From NCBI RefSeq assembly GCF_030817835.1, contig NZ_JAUSZR010000001.1, forward strand, positions 434,001-498,000: DNA of 64,000 bases. Direction: 5' to 3'. The notes beneath the pieces are model-generated. The model was not told the DNA's origin. It saw nothing but the letters and a program-made list of their open reading frames with translations, and did not search any database. The DNA comes from Pseudarthrobacter sp. W1I19. Its GTDB lineage: Bacteria > Actinomycetota > Actinomycetes > Actinomycetales > Micrococcaceae. The position numbers were made by a program, and so were the translations under genes. Shown here one piece after another: positions 28,352 to 36,874 of the stretch; position 1 is the first letter of the stretch; every line of letters begins with the position of its first letter.

Positions 28352-29268
28352 CCATGTTGCAGTCGAAGGGGCAGTCGCCCCTTCGACCACCGGCAGAAGC
28401 TGGAGAGCTCGAAAGGGCCACGGAGAAGCGCAACCGCCGCGCCTACCTCGCCCTGCTCATCCCGGGGTTATTGGGACTCCTGGTCAGCTTCGTCTTTCCG
28501 CTGGCCTACATGGTCCGGATGTCCTTCAACCGTGGAGCACCCGACGGGGTGATCGAGGAAACCTTCACCTTCGACACCTACCTCCAGCCACTGACTGACC
28601 CGTATTACTGGAAGGTCACCCTGGATACCTTCCAGATGGGTGTGACCGTCGGCGTCCTGTGCATCCTGGTCTCCTATCCGGTGGCGTTGTTCCTGGCCAG
28701 GAGCCAAAGCAAGTACCGCAGCCTGCTGCTGGCCATCGCGATCGCACCTCTCCTGACCTCCGCGGTGGTCCGGACGTACGGTTGGATGGCCATTTTGGGC
28801 ACTAACGGCCTGGTCAATTCCTCACTGACCGGGTTGGGCCTCATCGATACGCCGTTGAAGCTCACCAACAACATGACCGGGGTGACCATCGGCCTGGTGG
28901 AAATCTTCATGCCGTACGCGATCCTTGCCATGATTTCCGGCTTCGGCCGTCTCAGCCCGCAACTGGAGGAAGCGGCCGGCTCCCTCGGCGCCAGCAAGCT
29001 CAACGTGTTCACCCGCGTGACGCTGCCCCTGAGCCTGCCCGGCATCCTCACCGCGTTCCTGCTGGTCTTTGTCCTGTCCATCAGCACCTTCATCACGCCG
29101 CGCCTACTGGGCGGCGGCAGCGTCCAGGTCCTTGCCACCGAGATCTACGACCAGACCACCGGGCTCTTGAACTGGCCTTTCGCAGCGGCGCTGTCAGTCA
29201 TCCTGCTGGTTCTGTTCGGCCTGATCATCGCCGTTTACCAGCGTCTCACGCGAAAGATAGGCGGTTAG
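28348..29268 (+). CDS. ABC transporter permease, PotB-like
   Basis: The 306-residue permease has six hydrophobic segments and the EAA loop EEAAGSLGASKLNVFTRVTL that contacts the ATPase. The large first extracytoplasmic loop and general layout match PotB-type subunits of polyamine/opine importers. ATG 28348 overlaps the ATPase stop; the second permease begins 2 nt after its stop, so the four importer genes form one unit. Confidence 0.92.
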   Translation: MTMLQSKGQSPLRPPAEAGELERATEKRNRRAYLALLIPGLLGLLVSFVFPLAYMVRMSFNRGAPDGVIEETFTFDTYLQPLTDPYYWKVTLDTFQMGVTVGVLCILVSYPVALFLARSQSKYRSLLLAIAIAPLLTSAVVRTYGWMAILGTNGLVNSSLTGLGLIDTPLKLTNNMTGVTIGLVEIFMPYAILAMISGFGRLSPQLEEAAGSLGASKLNVFTRVTLPLSLPGILTAFLLVFVLSISTFITPRLLGGGSVQVLATEIYDQTTGLLNWPFAAALSVILLVLFGLIIAVYQRLTRKIGG

Positions 29269-29270
29269 CC

Positions 29271-30086
29271 ATGAACGAAGCACCTCTTTTCAAGCCGCGC
29301 TTCAATGCAGCGAAACCGGCCTTCGGAATCCTCGTGTTCCTGCTTTACCTGTTCCTGCTTGCCCCGCTGCTGATCGTCTTCGTTGTGTCCTTTGCCTCCA
29401 ACCAGTACCTGTCCTTCCCGCCCGAAGGATTCACGCTGAAGTGGTACGAGATGCTTCCCCAGGAAAGCACCTTCATGAACGGCATGCGGGTGAGCCTGAT
29501 CGTCGCCGTCGTGGTGACGGTTATTGTCCTGGCGCTCGGCGTACCGGCCGCCCTGGCCCTTGACCGCTACGAGTTCAAGGCAAAAGCCGCGGTCCAGTCG
29601 TTCTTCCTGTCACCGCTGCTGATCCCCAGCATCGTGCTGGCGCTCGGCATGGTCCTGCTCTTTGGTCCGCTGAGGCTGACCAACACCTATGCGGGCATCA
29701 TCATCGGCCACGTGGCGATCACTATCCCGTTCGTCATCAGGACCACCCTGATGAGCCTGGCAACCACGGACACGTCCTGTGAAGCAGCAGCCCGGATTTT
29801 GGGTGCCGACTCGTGGACCGTCTTCCGCCGCGTGACCCTGCCCATCATCCAGCCCGGCGTCATCGCAGGCGGCGTCATCGCGTTCATCGTCTCATTCGAC
29901 GAAGCTGTCATCTCCCTGTTCGTGGCCGAATCGGGCCTGCCCACCCTCCCCGTGCAGGTGCTCAGGTACGTGGAAAATTCCGCCGATGCCGCAGTTGCCG
30001 CCCTGTCCGTGATCCTCATCCTCATCTCGCTGGTGGTGGTGGTCGTCGTCGAACGCGTTATGGGCCTCCGCAAAGCCCTCCGCTGA
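29271..30086 (+). CDS. ABC transporter permease, PotC-like
   Basis: The 271-residue permease has six membrane segments and the EAA loop CEAAARILGADSWTVFRRVT. It pairs with the preceding PotB-like protein. The typical PotC sequence FIVSFDEAVISLFVA is present near the C-terminal third. A terminator follows 55 nt after its stop, ending the importer operon. Confidence 0.92.
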   Translation: MNEAPLFKPRFNAAKPAFGILVFLLYLFLLAPLLIVFVVSFASNQYLSFPPEGFTLKWYEMLPQESTFMNGMRVSLIVAVVVTVIVLALGVPAALALDRYEFKAKAAVQSFFLSPLLIPSIVLALGMVLLFGPLRLTNTYAGIIIGHVAITIPFVIRTTLMSLATTDTSCEAAARILGADSWTVFRRVTLPIIQPGVIAGGVIAFIVSFDEAVISLFVAESGLPTLPVQVLRYVENSADAAVAALSVILILISLVVVVVVERVMGLRKALR

Positions 30087-30140
30087 CACTTCCGGCAAGT
30101 CAGGCTGCCAGTGCCGGCATTAACAGAACAACGAAATTGT

Positions 30141-30172
30141 CCTGCCCGGTCCGCAAAAGCGGGCCGGGCAGG
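30141..30172 (+). terminator. Terminator of Pot-like importer operon
   Basis: A 14-bp stem (CCTGCCCGGTCCGC paired with GCGGGCCGGGCAGG, one G-U) closed by an AAAA loop. There is no long U-tract. It separates the importer operon from the next operon, whose own LysR element starts 20 nt later. Confidence 0.8.
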
Positions 30173-30192
30173 ACGTCGTTGACGGCGCCGGG

Positions 30193-30243
30193 GGTCATAA
30201 CCGGCACCTATCCCGTGACACCTATTACGTCTTTGTGTGATCC
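30193..30243. promoter_or_regulatory. Bipartite LysR operator, copy 2
   Basis: GGTCATAACCGG at 30193-30204 and TCTTTGTGTGATCC at 30230-30243, with the same 25-bp gap as in copy 1 at 25830. The LTTR box reads ATAACCGGCACCTAT (30197-30211). It is 154 nt before the PxpA-like start. The 25 intervening bases differ between copies, which argues for conserved protein contacts rather than a simple recent duplication. Confidence 0.8.
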
Positions 30244-30396
30244 AAGTCCCGGTGCCAGACTTTTTCTACAACCCCGGTCATCCGGGCATCGGACCGAAGC
30301 CCCATCGGCTGGTCCACACCACTTCCGCTTCCGCTTCCGGCAGCAGATGCGGTGCCCTTGGCCCGCGCTGCGAAAACACCCCTAAGGAGGGCTCAG

Positions 30397-31185
30397 ATGG
30401 GACCCATGGTTGATCTCGTGGCAGATCTCGGAGAAGGCTTCGGCACCTACTCCATGGGCGACGACGCGGCCCTGCTCGAAGTGGTGTCCAGCGCCAACAT
30501 CGCCTGCGGCTTCCACGCCGGAGACCCGGACATTATGAATACCACCGTTGCCGAGTGCGTGCGCCGCGGGGTCGCCATCGGCGCGCACCCCAGCTTCCCG
30601 GACCTGCGCGGCTTTGGCCGCCGCGCCATGGACCTTACGGCTGACGAAGTCCGCAACGACGTCCTGTACCAGTTCGGCGCCCTCAGCGCCTTCGCCGCCT
30701 ACCATGGCGCCGGCGTGGTCCATCTTGCGCCGCACGGCCGCCTCGGCAACCTCGTGGCCACGCGCCATGACTATGCAGAAGCCGTGGCGGACGCGGCCGC
30801 TCGCATCAACCCGGACCTCATCGTCCTCGCCCAGGATGGCGCACTTGCCGACGCCGCCGCCGCCCGCCGGCTCCCCGTGGGCATCGTGGGCATCGCAGAC
30901 CGCGCCTACGAAGCGGACGGCACCCTGGTGCCGCGCAGCCGCCCCGGCGCCGTCATCCACGATTCCAGAGTGATCGTGGACCGCACCATCCGTATGGCCT
31001 GCGAAGGCGTCATCGAAACGGTCGCCGGAACAGACCTCCCGATCGTCGCCGACACCATTCTGCTCCACGGGGACACCCCGGGTGCCGTCCAGCTGGCCCG
31101 CCAGGTCCGTTCTGAGCTGGAACGCGCCGGCGTGGCCATCGCCCCGCTCACCCAGGTCTTGGCCGCCAAAGCGAAAGTGGCCTGA
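30397..31185 (+). CDS. Divergent PxpA-like protein (LamB/YcsF family)
   Basis: The 262-residue protein belongs to the LamB/YcsF family, whose characterised member PxpA is the catalytic subunit of ATP-dependent 5-oxoprolinase. An excellent AAGGAGG (30384-30390) fixes ATG 30397. NIACGFHAGDP (34-44), RAYEADGTL and LHGDTPGAV are conserved. The family's DLN-ADLGE and KPHGALYN signatures, as I recall them, are changed: DLVADLGEGFG (6-16) lacks the Asn and APHGRLGN (111-118) lacks the Lys and Tyr. With equally divergent B and C partners downstream, a substrate other than 5-oxoproline is plausible. Confidence 0.85.
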   Translation: MGPMVDLVADLGEGFGTYSMGDDAALLEVVSSANIACGFHAGDPDIMNTTVAECVRRGVAIGAHPSFPDLRGFGRRAMDLTADEVRNDVLYQFGALSAFAAYHGAGVVHLAPHGRLGNLVATRHDYAEAVADAAARINPDLIVLAQDGALADAAAARRLPVGIVGIADRAYEADGTLVPRSRPGAVIHDSRVIVDRTIRMACEGVIETVAGTDLPIVADTILLHGDTPGAVQLARQVRSELERAGVAIAPLTQVLAAKAKVA

Positions 31186-31186
31186 C

Positions 31187-31918
31187 ATGCCAGCCACTCC
31201 AACTCCAGCTCAGCCTCCGGTGGAGGTGTTCGAATCCGGTGACGCCGCACTGCGCGTCGTCGCTTCCTCCCCGGACCGGGAAGCCAACTGGGCCACTGTC
31301 CACGCCCTCGCAGAGTGGCTGGATGCTGCAGGGGCCGACGGCGTCCACGGCGCAGTGCCGACGTATGACTCGCTGCTCGTTGAGTTCGATCCCGGCGTCA
31401 CCTCTGCACGTCAGGTCAAGGCTTTTGTCCTGCTGGGCCTTCGCCAGCTCGAATTCACCGGCGTGCCCGCCCGGACACCCCACGAATTCAGGGTCCCGGT
31501 GGTGTACGGCGGCGAGTACGGCCCCGACCTCGAGCGGGTTGCCGAACAGCAGGAGCTCTCCGTCGAGGAAATCATTGAGCTTCATACCACCAAGTCCTAC
31601 GTGATCCGCTGCCTGGGCGCACCGGCAGGCTCGCCCATGATGGACGGCCCCGATTTCCCCTTCCCCGTGCCCCGTTTGAAGGACCCCCGGTTGTCCGTGC
31701 CGGCAGGCGCCGTATCGGTTGCCGGCCGGCAGGCAGTCATTGCCCCGGCTGCGGCACCCGGCGGCTGGTGCGTCATCGGCCAGACCCCGCTGACCGTCCT
31801 CGACGCAACGGCCGAGCCGCTGGTTCCTTACGTACCAGGCGACCTGCTGCGGTTCCACCAGATCCAGCCCGAGGACTTCGCCGCCTACGCCGGCCGGAAA
31901 CTGCAGGCAGCGCGATGA
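31187..31918 (+). CDS. Divergent PxpB-like protein (KipI/allophanate hydrolase subunit 1 family)
   Basis: The 243-residue protein is a PxpB/KipI homologue: VPTYDSLLVEFDPG (58-70), VPAGAVSVAGRQ (171-182) and PGGWCVIGQTP (191-201) are family hallmarks. The segment that normally reads GFLPGFPY is GAPAGSPMM here (144-152), a marked change in the most conserved loop. PxpB binds PxpC to form the activating part of 5-oxoprolinase. ATG 31187 is one base after the PxpA-like stop; the next gene overlaps by four bases. Confidence 0.85.
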   Translation: MPATPTPAQPPVEVFESGDAALRVVASSPDREANWATVHALAEWLDAAGADGVHGAVPTYDSLLVEFDPGVTSARQVKAFVLLGLRQLEFTGVPARTPHEFRVPVVYGGEYGPDLERVAEQQELSVEEIIELHTTKSYVIRCLGAPAGSPMMDGPDFPFPVPRLKDPRLSVPAGAVSVAGRQAVIAPAAAPGGWCVIGQTPLTVLDATAEPLVPYVPGDLLRFHQIQPEDFAAYAGRKLQAAR

Positions 31919-32928
31919 GCGGCTCACTGATCATCCAGCAGCCCGGCAACTCCGTGGTCACAGACCTGGGACGCTTCCGCGGCCCCCGCTTCGGACTGCC
32001 CGTCAACGGCGCCCTGGACCAGTTCTCCGCCCGCGCCGCCAACATCCTCGCCGGCAACGGCGACAACGCCCCGCTGCTGGAAGTCACCGCACTGGACTTC
32101 CGTATGAAGGCCACCACTGACATCCTCATTGCGGTCACGGGCGCACCATTGCACCTGACGGTGGGCGGGCGCGAGTGCCAGCAGTGGGAGCCCGTGTCCG
32201 TCAGGGCGGGGGAGACGGTGGCGCTGCGCCGAATCGACGGCGGCCTGCGGGCCTACGTTGCGGTCCACGGTTCAGTGGAGGCTCCGGTACTCCTCGGTAG
32301 CTGCGCGCCGGACACCGTGGTCGGATTCGGCCTGCGGCTCGCCGAAGGCACCGAACTGAAGACCAACCGATGCGTCCCGCCCATCCGCCAGCCATACTTC
32401 GACCTCCCCCTGTTCCGCCTGGGCCTCACCCGGCCGGAATTCCACAGTACGGCGGTAGTTGAGGTCACCGACGGGCCGGACGTGGAGGAGTTCGGCGACA
32501 CCGCCGACCTGCTCTACAACACCGAGTACACCGTCAGCGGCAGGAGCAACCACATCGGCCTGCGGCTGGGCGGAGCACTCCCCGAACGCCAATCCACCGC
32601 CGAGGTGCTGTCCCGGGGCGTCCCGGTGGGAGCCATCGAAGTGCCGTCCCGTGAAGAACTCCTGGTCCTGCACCGGGGCCGCGGAGTAACCGCCGGCTAT
32701 CCCGTCCTCGCCGTCGTCACCAGCCGCTCTCTGGACGTCCTGGCCCAGGCCCGCCCCGGCCACAAAATCACTTTCCGCAAGACCACCGTCCCCGAAGCAA
32801 CAGCGAAACACCGGGCGGCGCTGCGGGAACTGGAGACCCTCCGATCCAATGTCAGTACCGTCTTTGCCCTCCTGGGCGTCGGCAACGAACCGGGCTGGCC
32901 CCGGCTTGCGCCAGCAGCCGGAGGCTAA
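31915..32928 (+). CDS. Divergent PxpC-like protein (KipA/allophanate hydrolase subunit 2 family)
   Basis: The 337-residue protein starts at ATG 31915 overlapping the PxpB-like stop. The N-terminal TDLGRFRGPRFGLPVNGALDQFS matches the family block that usually reads QDLGR-GY-GVP-SGAMD, and SNHIGLRLGGALP and SREELLVLHRGRGVTAGYP follow in order. It should form the heterocomplex with the PxpA- and PxpB-like proteins. Compared with canonical PxpC the QTDGG-type strand is replaced by HRGRGVTAGYP, again pointing to altered chemistry or substrate. Confidence 0.85.
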   Translation: MSGSLIIQQPGNSVVTDLGRFRGPRFGLPVNGALDQFSARAANILAGNGDNAPLLEVTALDFRMKATTDILIAVTGAPLHLTVGGRECQQWEPVSVRAGETVALRRIDGGLRAYVAVHGSVEAPVLLGSCAPDTVVGFGLRLAEGTELKTNRCVPPIRQPYFDLPLFRLGLTRPEFHSTAVVEVTDGPDVEEFGDTADLLYNTEYTVSGRSNHIGLRLGGALPERQSTAEVLSRGVPVGAIEVPSREELLVLHRGRGVTAGYPVLAVVTSRSLDVLAQARPGHKITFRKTTVPEATAKHRAALRELETLRSNVSTVFALLGVGNEPGWPRLAPAAGG

Positions 32929-32983
32929 CAACCCTCGCCCCAGCTTCTAACTCTTGTTACCATCCCCTTAAGTAAGGAAAGCC

Positions 32984-34325
32984 ATGTCCACCTCTACGCA
33001 CGCGGCCCAGCCGCATACAGAGCGGCTCAGCAGCAAGCAGACCCGCAAGGTCGTCACGGCCGGCTGCGTCGGCATTTTCGTGGAACTCTATGACAACGGC
33101 ATCTTCGCCTTTATGGCCGGAACGCTTGCCCTCGTCTTCCTGGCACCGGGAAACCCGGACAACGCCCTATTGTTCGTCTTCGCCGGCTACGCCGTTTCCT
33201 TCTTCGTCCGCCCCCTCGGCGCCGTGGTCTGCGGGTACCTGGGCGACCGGATAGGGCGGCAAAAGCTACTGGTCTTCGTCATCCTGCTGATCAGCGTGGC
33301 CACAGCAGGCATCGGCCTGCTGCCCAACTATGCGGCCATCGGCATCGCGGCGCCCATCCTGCTGGTGCTGCTCCGACTGTTGCAGGGCTTCTCCGTCGGC
33401 GGTGAAGCCGCCGGTGCCATGACCTTCCTCGCCGAGCACGCCCCCGAAGGCAAGCGCGGCATCATCACCTCCTACGCCCAGATCGCCTCCTTCGCGGCAC
33501 TGCTCACCGGCACCCTGGTTGCCTTCTCCATGTCCCCGTGGCTCACCCAGGCAGCGATCGACGGCGGCGGGTTCGGCGCGTTCGCATGGCGCATTCCGTT
33601 CCTGGTTGCGATCCCCATGGGCATCATCGGCTGGTACATCCGCAAGGCCATCGCGGACACCCCCAACTTCCAGAAGCTCAAGGAAGAGGGCGGGCTGTCC
33701 AAGAACCCGCTCAAGGAAGCCTTCGCCTCCGCAGAGCACCGCCGCGCCATGCTGCTGGCCCTGTTCATCCCGCTGATGAACGGCTCCGGCTACTACGTCC
33801 TGTTCTCCTACATGCCAACGTTCCTCAAGGGCAAGCAGCTCAACTTCACCATCGGCGAGGCCCTGCTGGTCACCGCCTGCAGCCTGGTGGTCATCTGCAT
33901 CGCAATCCCGTTCATGGGTGCACTCTCTGACCGGGTAGGCCGCAAGAAGGTCATCGCCGGCTCCGCCATCGCCATGGCCGTCCTGGGCATCCCCTCTTAC
34001 CGCCCTGATCGCCACCGGCGAGATGGCCCTGGCCATCCTGGGTGCCTGCATCATGGCAGTGGTCTTCGCCGGACACACGGCAGTGATCCACATCCTGATC
34101 GTGGAACTCTTCCCCACCCGCGTCCGCTACTCCGCCTACGGCCTGGGCTACAACATCTCCTCGGCCCTCTTCGGCGGCACGGCGCCGCTGCTCATGACCT
34201 GGCTCATCTCGTCCACCGGCAACATTTACATGCCCGCCTTCTACGCAGTGATCACCGCCCTGGGCACACTTGCAGCAGTCAGCACGGTCAAGGACCGGGC
34301 ACACCAGCCCCTCCGCGACGCCTAA
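32984..34325 (+). pseudogene. MHS-type MFS transporter interrupted by a frameshift
   Basis: The gene starts at ATG 32984 after AAGGAAAG and encodes a metabolite:H+ symporter (MHS)-type carrier: GYLGDRIGRQKLL and RLLQGFSVGGEAAGAMTFLAEHAPE are typical. The frame holds to about 33990 (AMAVLGIP); then a +1 shift near CCCCTCTTAC (33991-34000) leaves it. The rest, ALIATGEMALAILGA to DRAHQPLRDA, continues in the next frame to the stop at 34323-34325. Removing one base restores a full about 447-residue protein with the missing last four helices. Either an assembly error or a recent loss; the intact codon usage on both sides argues that it is very recent. Confidence 0.85.
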
Positions 34326-34370
34326 CTTCCCACCCGGCAGCTCAGCGCTGCACCTTCACAGGAGATCCCC

Positions 34371-35120
34371 ATGACTTTTTCTGACTACAAAACCGCCCTC
34401 GTCACCGGCGCATCCACCGGTATGGGTGCCGCCATCGCAGAACGCCTGGCCAAGCGCGGACTCACCGTGCACGCCGTGGCCCGGAACGAGGACCGCCTGA
34501 AGGAACTCGCGGACAAGACCGGCGCGGTGCCCCACGTGGTGGACCTGACGGACACCGCAGCACTGACTGCCGCCGTCGGAAGCCTTGAAGTGGACGTCCT
34601 GGTGAATTGTGCCGGCGTCTCCCGGCCCGGCAACATCCTGGATTCCAGCGAGAGCGACATCGACGAACTCGTGGACGTCAACCTCCGCAGCCTGCTCCAA
34701 CTGACCAGGCTGGTGCTGCCGGGTATGGTGGAACGCGACCGCGGGCACGTCATCAATGTCAGCTCGATCGCCGGCGTGTACAACTTTTACGGCCACACGG
34801 TCTACCACGCCACCAAGGCCGCCGTGCACCAGATCTCCCGCCAGCTCCGCAACGACACCGTGGGCAAGCGTATCCGCGTCACCGAAATCTGCCCCGGCCG
34901 GGTGGAGACGGAGATCTTCGGCCGCAACATGGGCGGCACTCCGGAGGCCATGGAAGAGGCGTGGAAGACCTACTACGAGGGCTACGAATCGTTGACCACC
35001 GATGACATCGTCAACGCCATGGATTACGCCATCGAAACACCCCGGCACGTAAATGTTGGCATGCTTGAACTCATGCCCACGTTCCAGGTGCCCGGCGGCC
35101 TCACGTTCGACCGGCGCTAG
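34371..35120 (+). CDS. Short-chain dehydrogenase/reductase (YdfG-like)
   Basis: The 249-residue SDR has the cofactor motif TGASTGMG (12-19), NCAGVS, catalytic Ser132/133 and the YxxxK pair Tyr146-Lys150 (VYHATK). The ARNEDRL segment after the second strand suggests NADP preference. The ending (PTFQVPGGLTFDRR) resembles YdfG-type 3-hydroxy acid/serine dehydrogenases. RBS AGGAG lies before ATG 34371. It follows the broken transporter by 45 nt in the same operon. Confidence 0.88.
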   Translation: MTFSDYKTALVTGASTGMGAAIAERLAKRGLTVHAVARNEDRLKELADKTGAVPHVVDLTDTAALTAAVGSLEVDVLVNCAGVSRPGNILDSSESDIDELVDVNLRSLLQLTRLVLPGMVERDRGHVINVSSIAGVYNFYGHTVYHATKAAVHQISRQLRNDTVGKRIRVTEICPGRVETEIFGRNMGGTPEAMEEAWKTYYEGYESLTTDDIVNAMDYAIETPRHVNVGMLELMPTFQVPGGLTFDRR

Positions 35121-35162
35121 CCACCGCCCCGCCAACCAGCTCCACCGATTGATAGGTTCCCG

Positions 35163-36107
35163 ATGCAAACAGTCCGCACCGTCAGCTTCCCCGACCAGCA
35201 GCTCCTCGACGATCTCTCACCCCTGCCCGAAGGGCTGCGGGGAGTGGTCTGGGACCTGAAGGCGGATCCCGACGGCGGGACGCTGGCTGAGATCGACGGC
35301 GTCATCCTCCCGTACATCGGCGCGGGAGCGGTGTTGGGTTCCCTTGGCAAGGTGCCGGACCTGAAGTTCGTCCAGACGCAGTCCACCGGATACGACGGCG
35401 TGATTGAGGCTGCCGGCCCCGCGGCCGGAGTCGCCAATGCCTCCGGAGTCCACGCGGCAGCGACGGCGGAGCTTGCCATCGGCCTGATCCTCGCCAAGCT
35501 GCGCGGCATCGACCAGGCCGTCCGGGACCAGCAGTACGGCCTGTGGCGCCCGGAGCGCCGGCAGTCGCTGGCGGACCGGCGGGTGCTGCTGGTGGGTGTG
35601 GGCGGAATCGGGCACGAGATTGCCCGCCGCCTTGAGCCCTTCGAGGTCACCGTCACCCGGGTGGGAAGCTCGGCCCGTACCGATGAGCATGGCCAGGTGC
35701 ATGCGTCCTCGGAACTGGCGGCGCTCGCTGCCTCGCACGACATCCTGGTATCGGTGCTGCCCCTGAACGAGGACACCCATCAGCTGATCGGCGAAGAAGT
35801 CCTGGCTGCCCTTCCGGACGCTGCCCTCGTGGTGAACGTGGGCCGTGGCTCCGTGGTGGACACCGCTGCGCTGACCAAGGAGGTCCTCTCCGGACGGCTG
35901 CAGTGCGCCATCGACGTGGTTGATCCAGAGCCGCTGCCGCAGGACCACCCGCTCTGGTCCACCACCAACGCCCTGATCACCCCACACGTGGGCGGCAACG
36001 CCTCGGCGTTCCAGCCGCGGATCCTCAAGCTCCTCCGAAAGCAGCTTGAGGCGCTGGCCACCGGCCAGACTCCGGCCAACCTGGTCCAGGCAGGGCCGTT
36101 CGCATGA
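35163..36107 (+). CDS. D-isomer-specific 2-hydroxyacid dehydrogenase
   Basis: The 314-residue enzyme has the Rossmann motif GVGGIG (145-150) and the catalytic triad Arg228 (NVGRGSVVDT), Glu256 (DVVDPEPLP) and His275 (TPHVGGNAS). It reduces a 2-oxo acid to the 2-hydroxy acid; GhrB-type 2-ketoaldonate reductase would fit the IdnO/IdnD neighbours, but glyoxylate/hydroxypyruvate reductase is an alternative. Its end overlaps the IdnO-like gene by four bases. Confidence 0.88.
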   Translation: MQTVRTVSFPDQQLLDDLSPLPEGLRGVVWDLKADPDGGTLAEIDGVILPYIGAGAVLGSLGKVPDLKFVQTQSTGYDGVIEAAGPAAGVANASGVHAAATAELAIGLILAKLRGIDQAVRDQQYGLWRPERRQSLADRRVLLVGVGGIGHEIARRLEPFEVTVTRVGSSARTDEHGQVHASSELAALAASHDILVSVLPLNEDTHQLIGEEVLAALPDAALVVNVGRGSVVDTAALTKEVLSGRLQCAIDVVDPEPLPQDHPLWSTTNALITPHVGGNASAFQPRILKLLRKQLEALATGQTPANLVQAGPFA

Positions 36108-36874
36108 GCTCACTTTTTGACCTGACCGGCCGGGTTGCCCTGGTCACCGGTTCCAGCCGCGGAATCGGTAACGCGCTGGCCCGGGCATTGGCCGACGCCG
36201 GTGCAACAGTGGTGCTGAACGGTATCAATGAGGATCGGCTCAAGGATGCGGCGGCGACGATGGCTGCCGGCTTCGCACCCGGGCGGGTGCACAGTGTGGC
36301 CTTCGACGTCACGAGCGACGCCGAGGCGGCACGTGGTGTTGCCTGGGTGGAAGAGCATGTGGGCCCGCTGGAGATCCTGGTGAACAACGCCGGGATCCAG
36401 CATCGGGTGCCCATGCTGGAGCTGGACGTGAAGGACTGGGAACGGGTGATCTCCACGGACCTGACCAGCGCATTCCTGGTGGGCCGGGAGGCTGCCCGGT
36501 TCATGATCCCGCGCGGTCACGGGAAGATCATCAACATCTGCTCGGTCCAGACCGACCTCGCCCGCCCCACCATCGCCCCCTACATCGCGGCGAAGGGCGG
36601 GCTGCGGAACCTCACCCGTGCAATGACCGCCGAGTGGGCGGCGTCCGGGCTGCAGATCAACGGCATCGCGCCGGGCTACATCCACACCGAAATGACACAG
36701 AACCTGGTGGACGACGAGCAGTTCAATTCCTGGATCCTGGGCCGCACCCCGGCCAGCCGGTGGGGGACCGTGCAGGACCTCGCCGGGCCCGCCGTGTGGC
36801 TGGCCTCCAGCGGCTCGGACTTCGTCAACGGCCAGACCATCTTCATCGACGGCGGAATGACGGTGGTGGTCTGA
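36104..36874 (+). CDS. idnO: Gluconate 5-dehydrogenase-like SDR
   Basis: The 256-residue SDR has TGSSRGIG (15-22), NNAGIQHR (94-101), Ser147, Tyr160 and Lys164. The stretch ILVNNAGIQ, KIINICSVQ, NGIAPGYIHTEMTQNLVDDE and TPASRWG, with FVNGQTIFIDGGM at the end, closely parallels E. coli IdnO, which interconverts 5-ketogluconate and gluconate. It overlaps the hydroxyacid dehydrogenase gene upstream and shares one base with the IdnD-like gene downstream, an idnO-idnD pairing known from other bacteria. Confidence 0.88.
   Translation: MSSLFDLTGRVALVTGSSRGIGNALARALADAGATVVLNGINEDRLKDAAATMAAGFAPGRVHSVAFDVTSDAEAARGVAWVEEHVGPLEILVNNAGIQHRVPMLELDVKDWERVISTDLTSAFLVGREAARFMIPRGHGKIINICSVQTDLARPTIAPYIAAKGGLRNLTRAMTAEWAASGLQINGIAPGYIHTEMTQNLVDDEQFNSWILGRTPASRWGTVQDLAGPAVWLASSGSDFVNGQTIFIDGGMTVVV

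Noticed and set aside
33991..34000. Programmed ribosomal frameshift in the MHS transporter
   Set aside because: There is no known slippery heptamer or downstream stimulatory structure visible, and MHS carriers are not expressed this way; mutation or sequencing error is simpler.
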